A program made the position numbers and the translations under genes. The notes beneath the pieces are model-generated. The model worked only from the letters and a program-made list of their open reading frames with translations, had not been told where the DNA came from and did no database searches. Positions 40,119 through 51,524 of a DNA stretch of 64,000 nucleotides are shown in pieces. Source of the DNA: Paraphysoderma sedebokerense (taxonomy: Eukaryota; Blastocladiomycota; Physodermatomycetes; Physodermatales; Physodermataceae); contig JAHLJZ010000062.1 in the NCBI GenBank assembly GCA_025602915.1, forward strand, positions 1-64,000, given 5' to 3'. Each line of letters starts with the position of its first letter. Position 1 is the stretch's first letter.

Positions 40119-43100
40119 TTAATCACGTCCACCTCTATTTCCTCCTCGACGGGGTCTCCTTCCTCCCCTTCGGCCACCTCTGCCCCTACCACCACGGCCT
40201 CCTCGTCTATTGAACCCACCGTCATTGTTATTGCGGCGATCTTGACCCCCGCGATGTCCGTGACCAGATGAATACGTCAAATTAGAGTGGAACCCTGCCG
40301 CCGTTTCTGTTCGCATGATTTCTCTTAAAGCCATAGTCGCGTATGCTGAGGGCGGTAATCGGAATGAGAGAACTAGAGCGAGGTGGGAGCCTGAACATTA
40401 CAATAGTATAAAGCTGGTAAGTTGTTGCTAACTTATCGAAACGACGTCAGAACAAGAATGCTGACCTTCTTCAATAATAAGTTCCTCTTCACTTTCAGCT
40501 GAGGACTCTTCAACAGGGATTTTATCAGACAGTGGGATTGTCATATCTTCGTATCTGCACCACCTCCATTTAACTTCTGTAGCTTTGCCCATGAATTTTC
40601 GATAGGAACCGGTGACAGCCAATAACCTTTACAGAGAGAATAAATTAGGATCAAGTAGGACGCAACCAATACTGGAAAATAAAACCGGGTAATTCGTACT
40701 TATTCTTATTCCACATTGCCTCCAAGTTTAGGTCGTCCTTCTCTAACAACTCTTTATATTTCTCTCCTACGGCGTTCTGTGGGATCTGAACAGCAAAACC
40801 TGGCTGGGGTAGCACAACATCAAATATCGTGTACCGTCCAGAATTCAATAACTCCTGCGTCAACACTATCGGTTCGATAATCGGCTCACGATCACTGTCT
40901 ACTTCTACATCGGTTTTGCGAAATTTCGGGTCAAGGTCTAAAGGCTGGATTAAATGTTCGTCTTCGGGTTTGGCGACAACAAGGTCACCTAAAATCGGCT
41001 CGTTTCCGAATTCGGAGAGGCGAAAGGAGACAATCGAATTCCAAATGTATGACTGATATGAATGAAGATACATCAATCTGAGGTTACGAGGGACCTATCG
41101 CCAGATGTTAGAGCCCGTGGTAAATTCCCGGATAATGCAGTTGGAAGAATCACATACAGCAAGAAGAGCTCCGACATAATCTTTGCCATTGGTTTTACCC
41201 AAATGCTTCAATACCTCTCTTTCTGCGACATACTTGAATGGGAACTTTCGAAAACATTCTTCGTAATTTGTCTTGTTCTGCTCCCAAAACTCGCGAACCT
41301 CTTTCACATGATCGACATCCCCCTCTCGCGGCTTCAAAATTAATTCCACGGCTTCCTCATATTTGCCTTGTAATATTGCACGACCGATCCAATATGTCGG
41401 AATAGCTGTAGTACCAAATCGCTGCATGCCATAGTAATTAATAAAGCCTGATGAGCGGAGAGAATTCAAGGCGACTTCAATTTGCGGAACTAAGTCTTCT
41501 GGGGTCGTCTTGCCCGAATCATCAACCGGTTGCACATTCCTATAAAGCGTGTCAATCAGAAATCGTAGAATTTACAGCGTTGTGAACGACATACCTTATG
41601 GTTATGATAAACTCATTGCCTGCGGAGGCACCCAGCTCCAGTTGAGAGGGAACGTATCTATTTGATGGGATCAGTACTAATTGGGAGGAAAAAGACAGAG
41701 AAAAGTAAATACCTGAAATTGCCAACTTTGATGTTCCTCAAATACTTGTTCAAATTCACCAACTGCTTAGCTTGAACGTGATATGCCGTGACTTGTTGCG
41801 TTGTCAGGCCACGTTTGTCTTTAGTGCCAGCATATCCGAATACCTTGTTCGTGGCTCTAAGGAATTCGAGCGATTAATTGCTGAGTAGGTTAGCCAATGT
41901 CACATAGATGAATACTCACCGTATTTTTCCGGCAATAGTACTGATCGCTTCCATAGTATCCATGTTTTCTTTATACACGTGAAATAGCAAATAATCACCA
42001 CCTAATTGAGCCCAATCAGGTCTTTCGCCTCGTCCCCGCTTATGTTTCATTGAATGTCTGTATTGATGGTTTTTGACTTGAAATATAATGGCGTTATCGA
42101 CGGTACGAGTATGTATTTTCCTAGTGGGTAAAGATGCCTTTATGGCTTGGTATAGCGCAGTTCGACGAGCTTTATCCTCGATTATCTAAGTGGAAAACAT
42201 AAGCTTATTGAAAGGCTGAAGAGCCGTTCGCCGAATAAAACACACCCCAGTAGATACATTCTCCGGATTATCACCGCCGCTAGTTATCATTTTTCTCATA
42301 GATTCCATGACATCAGAAGACACAAATTCCGATAACGCAGAAAGAAACGGTTCACATTCTTCTATTGTCACAAACTTCGGAGCTTCAGGTTCTGGTGTTG
42401 ACACTTCAATTGATGAGGCTTCAACGCCGGAATTTTTAACGGTGGCAGGTTTCTCCGTTATATTTGTATTGTCAACAGCGGACTCTTCTCCCAAATCAAC
42501 TGGAGTCATTTCCGTGTCCACATTCGCCGCTTCAAACGCGGTTTGATCTCCATCGTGTTCCGCGGCATCGTCAACTTCAGTTATCTCGTCATCTATATCT
42601 ATAATAATTTCATACTGATCTTTCTTTGAAGCGTCGTTTTCTTGCGCGTCGGCATTCGAAACATGGGCCATAGCTGCCAACTCGGTTTCGGGAATGTCGT
42701 AGTTGGTTACGCGAACGACATTGCCATCGAGATTGATTTCATTCACGACGAAATCAGAGTAACTATTTCAATAGCAAAGCATTGTTTTACAATTATAAGT
42801 TAGCACACCATAAATTGAAGCATAAGTTGATGATCTTTGCGACGCTAGTGCTCTGAATTCAAACCCTACATACCGATTCTTAATGATAGCTGTAAACCCG
42901 GGGTTCTTCTTGCATATAAATTCTTTAATACCCACAGATTCTTCTGTCACAAATTTTCTATTTCCTCTATCGCTAGGATTCGTTACACTACCCGGAGTTG
43001 ACGGAGATTCGGCGCCAGTGCTCACTAAAGTTGACGCGGATACGACAATTGGTATATTTCGTTCATCCACTGCGGCAGATTGAGTACTTTGCGCTGTGCC

Positions 43101-43151
43101 TTCACGATGAATTCTCTGCTTCTTTGCAGGGGGTGGGTTGGAGGAAGTCAT
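40119..43151 (-). CDS. PUS7: Pseudouridine synthase Pus7 (TruD family) with RGG tail
   Basis: A multi-exon gene starting at the ATG at 43151. After a disordered head comes VGIKEFICKKNPGF, IIKNRYSDFVVNEINLDGNV, an acidic insert, the catalytic GYAGTKDKRGLTTQQV (the Asp is the nucleophile), LGASAGNEFIITIRNV, FINYYGMQRFGTT and LMYLHSYQSYIWN. These are TruD/Pus7 hallmarks. Pus7 makes pseudouridine at position 13 or 35 of tRNAs and in U2 snRNA and some mRNAs. The end is unusual: after MALREIMRTETAAGFHSNL a tail of about 45 residues is made almost only of Arg and Gly (GGFNRRGGRGGRGRGGRRGG), a typical RGG box. The tail is in frame with the conserved MALREIMR helix in the same exon, so it is not a misjoined neighbour. 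Confidence 0.93.
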
Positions 43152-43698
43152 TATGAACTGTAGTCTGCCTCCAGGGCTAGAATAACCTCAAGGTTAATAT
43201 TGGAGGTGTCCTTGTTTTGAGTCACGTGTCAATCGCTAGTTGGTTACACACATTCCTCTTGGACATGAATTCTCCCGAGCCGTTGAACCTGTTCTAATCA
43301 AGATTGGAATTCTCGCACGGTTTTGTGCGTTGTGAACATCACAAATAGAACTGTACCCAAAAATGCCGAATTTTGTTCCACCATGACAATAGAGCCATAA
43401 CCATTCACACATCCTGTATTAGAAATATTCACCGTCGACGGCCTTTAAAAAATTTCAGAATTAATGAATTATGTAAATTTGATTGTACTTCAATAATAGA
43501 CGGTAGTACATTCTAATTTGGTGCATCATTTCCTGTAGACAATAGTGACGGTTTTAAATGCTGTGATTGGGACGGTAATTAAATTACTTGATTGACGCGG
43601 TCAAACTCTTCGTTCGATGCTAGATAGCCTTTAATAAAGCATTTTGATGAGCTGTCTCTTTCAACACTTTACACTCCAATATCATTTTGCACGGCGAC
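43152..43698. other. Divergent promoter between PUS7 and the 7TM receptor gene
   Basis: No gene seen; contains the CACGTG element near the PUS7 end. Confidence 0.5.
43223..43228. promoter_or_regulatory. CACGTG upstream of PUS7
   Basis: 72 bp before the PUS7 ATG at 43151 (minus strand), with the extended context GTCACGTGTC. Confidence 0.5.
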
Positions 43699-45129
43699 AT
43701 GGCACTCTCCACTGGACAGCTACAGTCTATCCAGATTGCCGTCAAGACTTCGTCGGTCTTATCGTTCTTTGCCACTCTCGTCGTCCTGACACACCATCTG
43801 AGTGACCCTAGAAGGCGGCTGGCCCTGCCTTTTAACAGAATCGTATTATCCCTTATCCTGTCCGACTTTTTCAAAAGCATTGCAGATTTTATCGCCGGTT
43901 GGGGATACTCTCTGGGTTCAAAATCGCTATGTCAATTTCAAGCCGGTAAGCATGACTTGAATTCAATCTGCGAAGCGGCGCCATGAGGCCGCATAATATA
44001 ATTAAACTTCTTTGTTAACGGACTTTTTTTCGCTCTCAGGAATGATCCAATATTTTTCATTGTCCTCATTTATCTGGAATGGCCTCTTGGCATTTCATTT
44101 ATTGACTACACTGAGGAGAGTTGGGAAAATTAGCACCGTCCGAGAGTATATATACCATATTGCTGGATGGGGAGTACCTATAGTTCCAACTTCGCTACTT
44201 TGCTTCAATATCATCGCAACAACAGATAAGAACGGTGCTGTCGTGCCCATAATGGTGAGCTAATATCTCTTATTCCGAATCTTGTATGATGAAATCGCTC
44301 ACACGAATATATCAAATATTAATAGGGAAATGCTAGTCTGTGGTGCTGGATAACCACTCCATATGGCTTTTACAGGATGGCATTCTTTTTCGGTCCTATG
44401 TGGATCATTATGCTTTTCAACTTATTTGCCTTCGGTTACCTTTCGCTTGTTCTTCGTAATTCAGCGAAGCGATTGCAACAGTTTTCGAGACATCGTTCGA
44501 ATATTGCACCTGGCGGGTCCGAATTGAAAACGAAAATTGTTGCTGTTTTTGACAGGAAGAACAGAGACCTAGAATCTTGCGATCCTAGAATCTCTTCCGG
44601 ACATTTCGGACGAAGCTCAGCAGGAAGCCAGAAGTCTACCGCCAGGAACGGTAGGAGATCTCTATCCAGAGAATTGAGTGTGTATTCCACTCATTGCATT
44701 TCATCTCATTCAAATATTAACATTTCTTCTGCTCAGATATCAAGGCTATTTTGTATCTGTTAGGTTTTTTCATAACTTGGATTTGGTGAGATTTTCTTCT
44801 GTCCAAATTCGACATTGCAGGAAATCTAACTTTTTTATGTTGTAAAATGAAAAATAGGGGCAGTATAAACCATATTCAAAATATAGTCTCTCCGAATGAA
44901 CCGATATTCTTTCTTTTCTTGATGCACGGTGTAAGTTCCTTTCTCTTGACCGCTTCCTCATTCTTGGCATTGACTGCAGACTGACTCTACTGTTGAATCG
45001 TTCCAGCTTTTTACACCATTGCAAGGTTTCCTCAATTGCGTAATTTACTTTGGTGATCGCATTGCGCGGTCTTGTGCAACGGACACTCCGAGCAAGCACC
45101 CCTTGCGAGATCGGTCGGAATTTGAATAG
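43699..45129 (+). CDS. cAMP-receptor-like 7TM G-protein-coupled receptor
   Basis: Six exons or so. The ATG at 43699 is preferred to the non-ATG frame start. Seven hydrophobic segments can be traced: TSSVLSFFATLVVLTHHL, LALPFNRIVLSLILSDFFKS, IQYFSLSSFIWNGLLAFHLL, YHIAGWGVPIVPTSLLCF, FFFGPMWIIMLFNLFAFGYL, KAILYLLGFFITWIWGS and LFTPLQGFLNCVIYFGDRI. The loop motif NASLWCWI with the Cys in SKSLCQFQAG could form the usual disulphide. The sixth segment is split by an intron, and the SPLQGFLN-like seventh segment is typical of class E/cAMP-receptor-like receptors of fungi and Dictyostelium. The third cytosolic loop is Ser/Arg-rich, a likely phosphorylation region. The ligand is unknown; nutrient sensing is common in this class. 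Confidence 0.85.
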
Positions 45130-45345
45130 ATTTTATTGTATATCAATTATCTATAGACATGTAAATTGTAAACACAGCTGTAATTTAAATGTTTTGATTC
45201 CCCAGATATAGATGTTCAATATAGTAGCTTTGACCTCGCTGATTGAAGTTCGCAGCCAAGAGAACGCGGTTCGAATTCCCTCCATCGTTTCTCTATATCT
45301 TTGTCCCTTCTTTCAATCTTCATCAATAGGATATAAATACCAAGT

Positions 45346-46279
45346 ATGCTGGGTTCATCACATAAGGCATCATCGACACTCGATATTCAGATTGTTAGCT
45401 CCTCGCTTCAATCGGCCAAAGTGCTGAATTCATCAAATTTCCACCTACTCCCCTGCAACATCGATCATGATGGCCCCGCCAAAGTTTCATCCTATTTCGT
45501 CGTAAACGAAGCAAAAAATGAGACTGACTTATTAAATGGAGAAAGTACTACTCAGCATACAGGTACAGTCACCATTTGATGTTTGTTTTTCGACAGATTG
45601 TACTGTTCTGTGGCAATGTGAATACGGCGATATTCTCAAAGCTGACAGAATTTCTTCTTTTTGTTTTGGTTGTTCCTCCGATCGATCTTGAATTTAACAA
45701 CTACTGTAACCTCAGATAAACAATATGAAGCGTCATTTAGAGGCAGGCATTTACGAGGACGAAATGTACCGATTCCACCTGGGTATCAAGGTCAGTTCAA
45801 TCCTGCGTTATCTCAGTGCATAACCGTATCCCTACAATGTCACAATCTCTTCGTCCCATGCTCTTCTAATATTATCATTCTATTAAAGGTCATATTCTGC
45901 AGGAAACCTCCGTCAACGATCACCATATATATAGTAACGAAGAAGATCAGGATAATCATGATCCTAAGCGTACTTTTAAATCAGTGTACAAGTTTAACGA
46001 AATAATGTTATGGGGTCACGATGAATTTCCTCAATTGTGGAAAGATAATGTTCTGAAAGGGTTAGACTGGTGTAGTATGTCTTTAGAGGTATGTATTACT
46101 CCCTGTTGTTAAATTCGAGTCATCAGTTCGTGCTCTCCTCTGCTCGATATCGCTATATGCCAATGCTAAGTATAGGATCTCTCGTTCTTTCTTAGCTTCA
46201 CAAACCGCTCACAGAGGCTGATGTGTTAGCTGAAATGGCGAAATCTGAGGCCTTGGCTGAAACCGAAGGACAGAATTAG
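45346..46279 (+). CDS. RNH203: Ribonuclease H2 subunit C
   Basis: Four exons; all joins keep frame (phase 1 after TQHT and GYQ, phase 0 after SLE). Key motifs are HLLPCNIDHDGPAKVSSYF, YEASFRGRHLRGRNVPIPPG, YQGHILQE and LWGHDE, all characteristic of the small C subunit. RNase H2 removes ribonucleotides misinserted into DNA; subunits B and C hold the catalytic A subunit and direct it to PCNA. The protein is of normal size (about 190 residues). A TATAAATA seven bases before the ATG is too close to be a promoter and is taken as chance. Confidence 0.9.
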
Positions 46280-46827
46280 AATCTGCGACTCTTCAATGCT
46301 GGTCATTGTAAATTTGGAAGGATATAATGTGATTAATCGATATTTTAAGCCTGTGTATTCCCAACCATCATGTATTCATAATAATTGTCTTAAATTAAAG
46401 TTGTCATTGAAACACAAAATACAGGAGTCCACTTGCTTTCAATCCTACCCCTCTTTCTACCATTACTCCATCATTCTCACGCCAACACGGAATTTTGAGG
46501 TCAAAAGAATATCTTCTATTGCTTGCAAAGGCGAATACAATACATAATAATCGGCGACACAGAATTGACAAAACTACATCCATAAATGTACATGAAAGAT
46601 GATACGAGATCATAATAAGAATGATTGGGCCTCCATTATGGGGAAGATGAAATATCTCGCAACGACTGAGATGAAAATTCCGAGGGGTCCTTAGCAATTC
46701 CCATTTCACTATGCATTCTTTGAAGCAACTTTTCACTCAAAATAGAGGCTCAACCTCCAAACACCATTTCACATCTCACCATTATATACACTTGCCTTAT
46801 ACTTTGCGGTATCATTTGGGAACACAT
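46280..46827. other. Convergent 3' region between RNH203 and the nucleoporin gene
   Basis: AT-rich; no supported gene. Confidence 0.5.
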
Positions 46828-49800
46828 CTATCGACGATTCCCTCGCCTCCTAGGCACTGCGATTTTTCTGCCCTGAGAATTGGCATTACCTGTTCCTGAA
46901 CTGCCCATGTTGAATAGAGCCGGTGAATTGTTAGATGAACTCGCAGCCGTGGTATTATTTGATCCTGCGCCTGCCCCACTTGCACCAAGGTTAAAATTGA
47001 AATTGGAAGGCGCAAACCCGGCTCCTGTCGGCTGAACTTGCGGACTTGGATTGACAGAAGGCGACTGACCAAATTGAAATGGAGTGGAAGGACCGGATCC
47101 AAATCCGATGGCTGGGCTTTGCACCGGAGTTTGAGATAACTGGGAGCCACCGAAAGCGGGTACAGGCTGCGATCCGAAAGGTTGTGAAGGGGGTTGTTGA
47201 GTCTGTGATCCAAATGCGAATGGTGTGGGTGCCTGGCTTCCGAATGACGCATTTGAATTCGGACCCGAATTAAAAGCTGATCCTGGGCCGCCGAAAGCAG
47301 GCGAAGCTGTCGGTGCTGGCTGCGTATTGAAACCACCCATTGAGGATTGTTGCGAGGGTTGTGAAGCTGACGAAGAGCCACCAAATACGAAAGGTGAAGC
47401 TTGCCCAGAAGCTTGTACGGACGTTTGGGTGGATGCAGGTGCTGCACCACCAAAAACAAATGGGGTACTTTGGCCAGACGTTTGCTGAGATGATTGTGCC
47501 GATGAGGAAGCGCCGCCAAACACAAACGTATCGCTCGTTGGAGCGCTGGATTGTCCACCACCAAAGTTGAAGTTCATAGCCAACGGAGCAGACGGTTTTG
47601 CATTCTGATCTGTGCCAAAACCCCCAATGCCGCCAGTGCTGCTACCAGGCGCTGATGGATTAAAATTGAACGAAATTGCCGGCTGTGCTGACGACGAAGA
47701 GCCAAAGCTAAAGGCGGGGGGAGCGTTGGTCTGAGCTTGCGGTTCAGAGCCAGACTTTGAGCTGCCGAATGCCATCGTTGAAGTGGGTGCCGAGGCTGAC
47801 GGTTGCGACGACGATCCGAAAGCAAAAACGTTAGCAGTAGCCGGTGCGGGGCCTGACGTCGGTGCTTGAAAACCGAAACTGGTTGATGATTCTTTCGGAG
47901 CGCTTAAAATCGATGGCGCGCCAAATGAAAATTGAGATGTGGTTACCGGTTGTGAACTAAACGCTTGACCGGAAGATGAGGCTGGAGTTGCTGCAGTCTC
48001 CTGAGTAGGAAATGAGAAAGCCGGTGCCGACGCAGGAGGGGCAGCAGCTGACGAAGTTGCGGCACCGAATGAAAAGCTTGCTCCAGTAGACGGCCGCACT
48101 GGACTTGACTCTTTCGCTGATGTTGGAGTGCCGATTTCCATCATATCGTTGCCGGTGCTCGACGTAGGAGTTACGTTAGCTCCTTTAGGTTGGCTTGCAG
48201 GTGCGGGAGTTTGCTGAACTTCGGATGAAGGTTTGGTGGAAGCGGAAACGCTGGAGCCAAAAGAAAAGGTTGGGGTTGATGATGGGACTGATGTTGTGGG
48301 TTGCTGAGCAGTTGTAGAGAATGAGAATGAGGCGGACTGAGTAGCCTGACTAGAGGGTGTAGCCGATGTCGTTGCCGAGGGGAATGAAAATGTTGAAGCA
48401 GAAGCCGATGGTTGTGAAAATGAAGGCGGTTTGAAAAAGTCAAAAGAAGGAACCGGGGTCTTTTTAATTTCAGGTTTAGATTCCGAAGCTTTCTTTGGTG
48501 ATTCTGTTTTTGAAGTCACTAAGGGAGTAAATGCAGTTGACGCTACACTTGAAGTGGCGGAGGCAACAAAACCATTCGGTTGACTTGATTCTGTATTCTC
48601 CTTCTTCTCTGAGACAGTGCTTGAAGCCTCAGTCGACTTCGCGGGAACCGCTTCTTCAGTTTTTGATGATTGAGTCCCTGTTGCCGGAAATGAAAAGCCC
48701 GAAGAAAAAGCGAATCGCGCTGTCCCCTTGCCTTCGGTAGATGGAACCGCTGGCAGCGATGAGAAAGTAAAAGACGATGATCCTGACGCAGGTTTAACGG
48801 GTGAAGTGGATGACTGAGTCGTCTGAGCTTTGGTGGTAGAATTGGGAGTACTAGAAACAGAGGGTGGAGCAGATGCAATATTGAACTCTTTCGGCGGGCT
48901 TGTCGATGAATCTTTTGACTGAAGGAGGGAGTTAAACGACAATCCAAAGCGAAATGTATTGAGGTTAAGATACAAACCTTCTCCACTGGCGGTTTAGGAA
49001 GTTTGAAAGGCGTAGAATCGGCTTGAGCCGAGGGTTGGCGGATGGGAGATGTTGCTGCATCAGATTTCTAAAGAGTGGAAGAAGTAATCAATATTTTCAG
49101 TCGATCCAATTCTGATTAAGGATTCAAATCTTACATAGGGTTGCTTCTCAGTAGGTTCTGGTGGCAAATCTTCTTCCAAAGCGGAAAATCTACCTTTATT
49201 GACCCGTCGCGACCGCTCTCTGTTAAGTAAGTGTGACTCGGCCTTCAAACTTGAACGAGACGGCGTCGGAACGACAGCTCGACTTGTGGTTTCTGAGCGA
49301 ACAATGGGAACTGGTAACGCCGACGATGACGCTGTAGAATTTGTAGATTCTGCGGCAATCAAATCTGATTTGAAACTAACAGATGGCACCGTTCCCTTCC
49401 CGGTTTCCTGATCAATGGAAGACTTTCGTTTTTCTTTTTCGGGCTTGCTTGTAAGCTGGTAAGGAGCTCCAGAAATCGCAGAGGCGCGTCTACTAACAGG
49501 CTTGCCCTTCTCCGTTTGTTTACGAGGGATCGGTCCGATCGGTACAGCCAGATACGAACTCCTTGTTTGTCTGGTATATCGGGCAGGGGGTGCACGTCGA
49601 GCTTCACCAAAAGGAGATAAAACTGATCCAAGATTATTCAAAACACTTTTGGACTTTGCGTTCGATACGTCAGAAACCAATAAATTAGAAGCAAGGGGTG
49701 TTTTATCAGAAAATCTGATATCAGATCCCCACAGCATTTTCCTTTTTGCATCCATAAAGGTCCTCCTGGCTAATTGGCCGGGGGCCTCGTTCTTTGAGGT

Positions 49801-50851
49801 CAAAGAGCCAACCGGGGACATCGGTTTCCCAGTTGAATCCATCAAAGTGGGTCTCTTAAACGAAAATCCTCTGTAGTTGCTATCTGCCCAGTCGAACAAA
49901 CTGTCCTTGTTGTGTGTTTCTTTAGGAGGCGAGCTATCCCATCCTCTTTTTCTGGACGCTTGCATCGATGGTATATCCGTTGTTTGCGACATACTACCGC
50001 GACCGTCCAAATTCGTTTCGTTCGTAGTACCTGATAGTTGAGGAGTTAAACTAGAGGTTTCAGTCGGTGGGGGGTATAAAGATTTGATAGGATTATGAAG
50101 ATTTAAGCTTCTACTTGAAGCATTTTGGCTCGTTGAAAGGGTGAACTGCGCCGATGATAAACAAATGTCAGTTCGCGAGACACCATAATTTGCACGCACG
50201 AAGGCGAGATTAAATATTTACCTGTTCCCGGGCATTCGAAGAAGATTCGCCATTAAGTGACTTAAAGCTTATACTGTTTGAATCTACTACGTGACTTTTC
50301 CCTTTCTTCATTCTATTATCAAAAGAGTCTGAGACCTGCCGCGGTTCGTCTTGCCCAGAGGATGCAGTAGGTTGAACATTGCGATCAGAACTTTCCAATC
50401 CATTGGTACGACCAGAAAGTTTAGGAAAGTCGATATTGTGTCCATTTAAAGGTTCATCGAAATCCGGCGATCTCTCTCGTCGAGTTGCCCGACCATTCTC
50501 TGTTTTTTTGCTCCACGGAGATACCAGCAAGTTTTTAACTGTCCCAAATATACTACTAAATAATCCTTCTCCTGCCTGTAAAGTAATGTGTTGATAAGTT
50601 TAAACGTGTGAAACAAGATACGCAAGTGGCATTAACACTTTGCAACAAACATGAAATTACACTACCTGACGCTTTTGATCTCGGCGAGGACGACTACTTC
50701 CTTTATCCGGCCTTTGATACGGCGTTCTATTATGTAGTCCAGCAGTAGATGTTCGTCTATTCCTCAGAGGACCGGGTGATACGGGTGTTTCTTTCTCTTT
50801 TCTAGGCGACTTGGGATTTCCGTTTGAATCCATGGCAGTCGTGTTTGACAT
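46828..50851 (-). CDS. FG-repeat nucleoporin, Nup1/Nup153-like
   Basis: Several exons. The start is either the ATG at 50851 or the one at 50833. After a basic head (NRRTSTAGLHNRTPYQRPDK) comes GLFSSIFGTVKNLLVSPW, an amphipathic helix like those with which Nup1, Nup60 and Nup153 bind the inner nuclear membrane. A disordered middle with GWDSSPPKE, SFKRPTL and ARYTRQTRSSYLAVP follows. The large last exon (46828-48975) is one long FG domain with many FSFG, FGS, FVFGG and FQFG units separated by Ser/Thr/Ala/Pro/Gln spacers. The end GRKIAVPRRRGNRR is basic, as in Nup1/Nup2-type proteins that bind karyopherins. It acts at the nuclear basket of the pore. Exact orthology cannot be told from FG repeats. 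Confidence 0.85.
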
Positions 50852-51017
50852 ACACAGTTGACAATGATGGCGTAATTCAATCGAATAACGACGGGGTATC
50901 ACAATAAAGAAGGATCGGAAATAAATGAGGATGCAATCAATTAGGATGCACTACAACATTGCAAAATCCGACCTTCAAACTCTCAAAACTTCACACTAGT
51001 ATCTGCCTGACAACGGT

Positions 51018-51023
51018 CACGTG
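51018..51023. promoter_or_regulatory. CACGTG upstream of the nucleoporin gene
   Basis: 167 bp before the ATG at 50851, in the context GGTCACGTGTTG. Confidence 0.4.
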
Positions 51024-51062
51024 TTGACATCTTTTGGTTTCAATCGTGGGATTGATTATATA

Positions 51063-51452
51063 TCATTTGTGAAATATTGGTAGAGCGACATGGGAATTGA
51101 AAATGCACAAATAAGAACAATGTATGTGTCTGGTTTCATTTCTACATTCAAGATTCAAATTTGGTTGTGTTTTGAGCACGTTCCAAGTTACTCTATCTAT
51201 CACTGTTACGTGAATGTCCTGCGTTAAATGGTTGTCCTTAACGACGAGAAGATTTCCACCTTCACAAAATCCAGGCGTGTGACCGATATTGGATGTAAGG
51301 ATGAACTGCGAAAGGCAAACTTTCATACAACCGCAGTTTGAGTTGCTACCAGTATAATAATGATCGACTTTCTCTTCATAGTTGGTGACGTCACAAGTGC
51401 TTGATATGATCACTTCCACTTTAGCGGACTGACGAATGTGTTCCCGACACAT
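51063..51452 (-). CDS. Hypothetical protein, doubtful
   Basis: An open frame of 129 residues in an otherwise non-coding divergent promoter. The composition looks protein-like (YEEKVDHYYTGSNSNCGC, FCEGGNLLVVKDNHL, IHVTVIDRVTW) with seven or more cysteines. It has no signal peptide from the ATG. An acceptor-like TTCGTCAG at about 51431 means the frame might be a second exon, but I could not find a first exon that supplies a signal peptide. No homologue is recognised. Overlap with two promoters argues against it. Confidence 0.3.
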   Translation of the reverse strand: MCREHIRQSAKVEVIISSTCDVTNYEEKVDHYYTGSNSNCGCMKVCLSQFILTSNIGHTPGFCEGGNLLVVKDNHLTQDIHVTVIDRVTWNVLKTQPNLNLECRNETRHIHCSYLCIFNSHVALPIFHK

Positions 51453-51524
51453 ATAACAAGCAGCATATTTTCATCCTAAAGTTATTCCTTCCTGAATCCA
51501 TATATTAGCATTGAATTCCACGAA

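Larger units (their letters stand above)
50852..51524. other. Divergent promoter region with a possible small gene
   Basis: Separates the nucleoporin gene (minus) and the gamma-carbonic-anhydrase-like gene (plus). It contains CACGTG and the open frame listed below. Confidence 0.5.

Noticed and set aside
45255-45285. GGTTCGAATTCC, like a tRNA T-loop
   Set aside because: The flanking bases do not form a five-pair T stem, and no A box or acceptor stem lies at the right distance.
45332-45339. TATAAATA before RNH203
   Set aside because: It ends seven bases before the ATG, too close to be a promoter element.
46812-47564. Minus-strand frame of 250 residues in the nucleoporin region
   Set aside because: It is an alternative frame of the FG-repeat exon, which has the clear FG pattern in its own frame.
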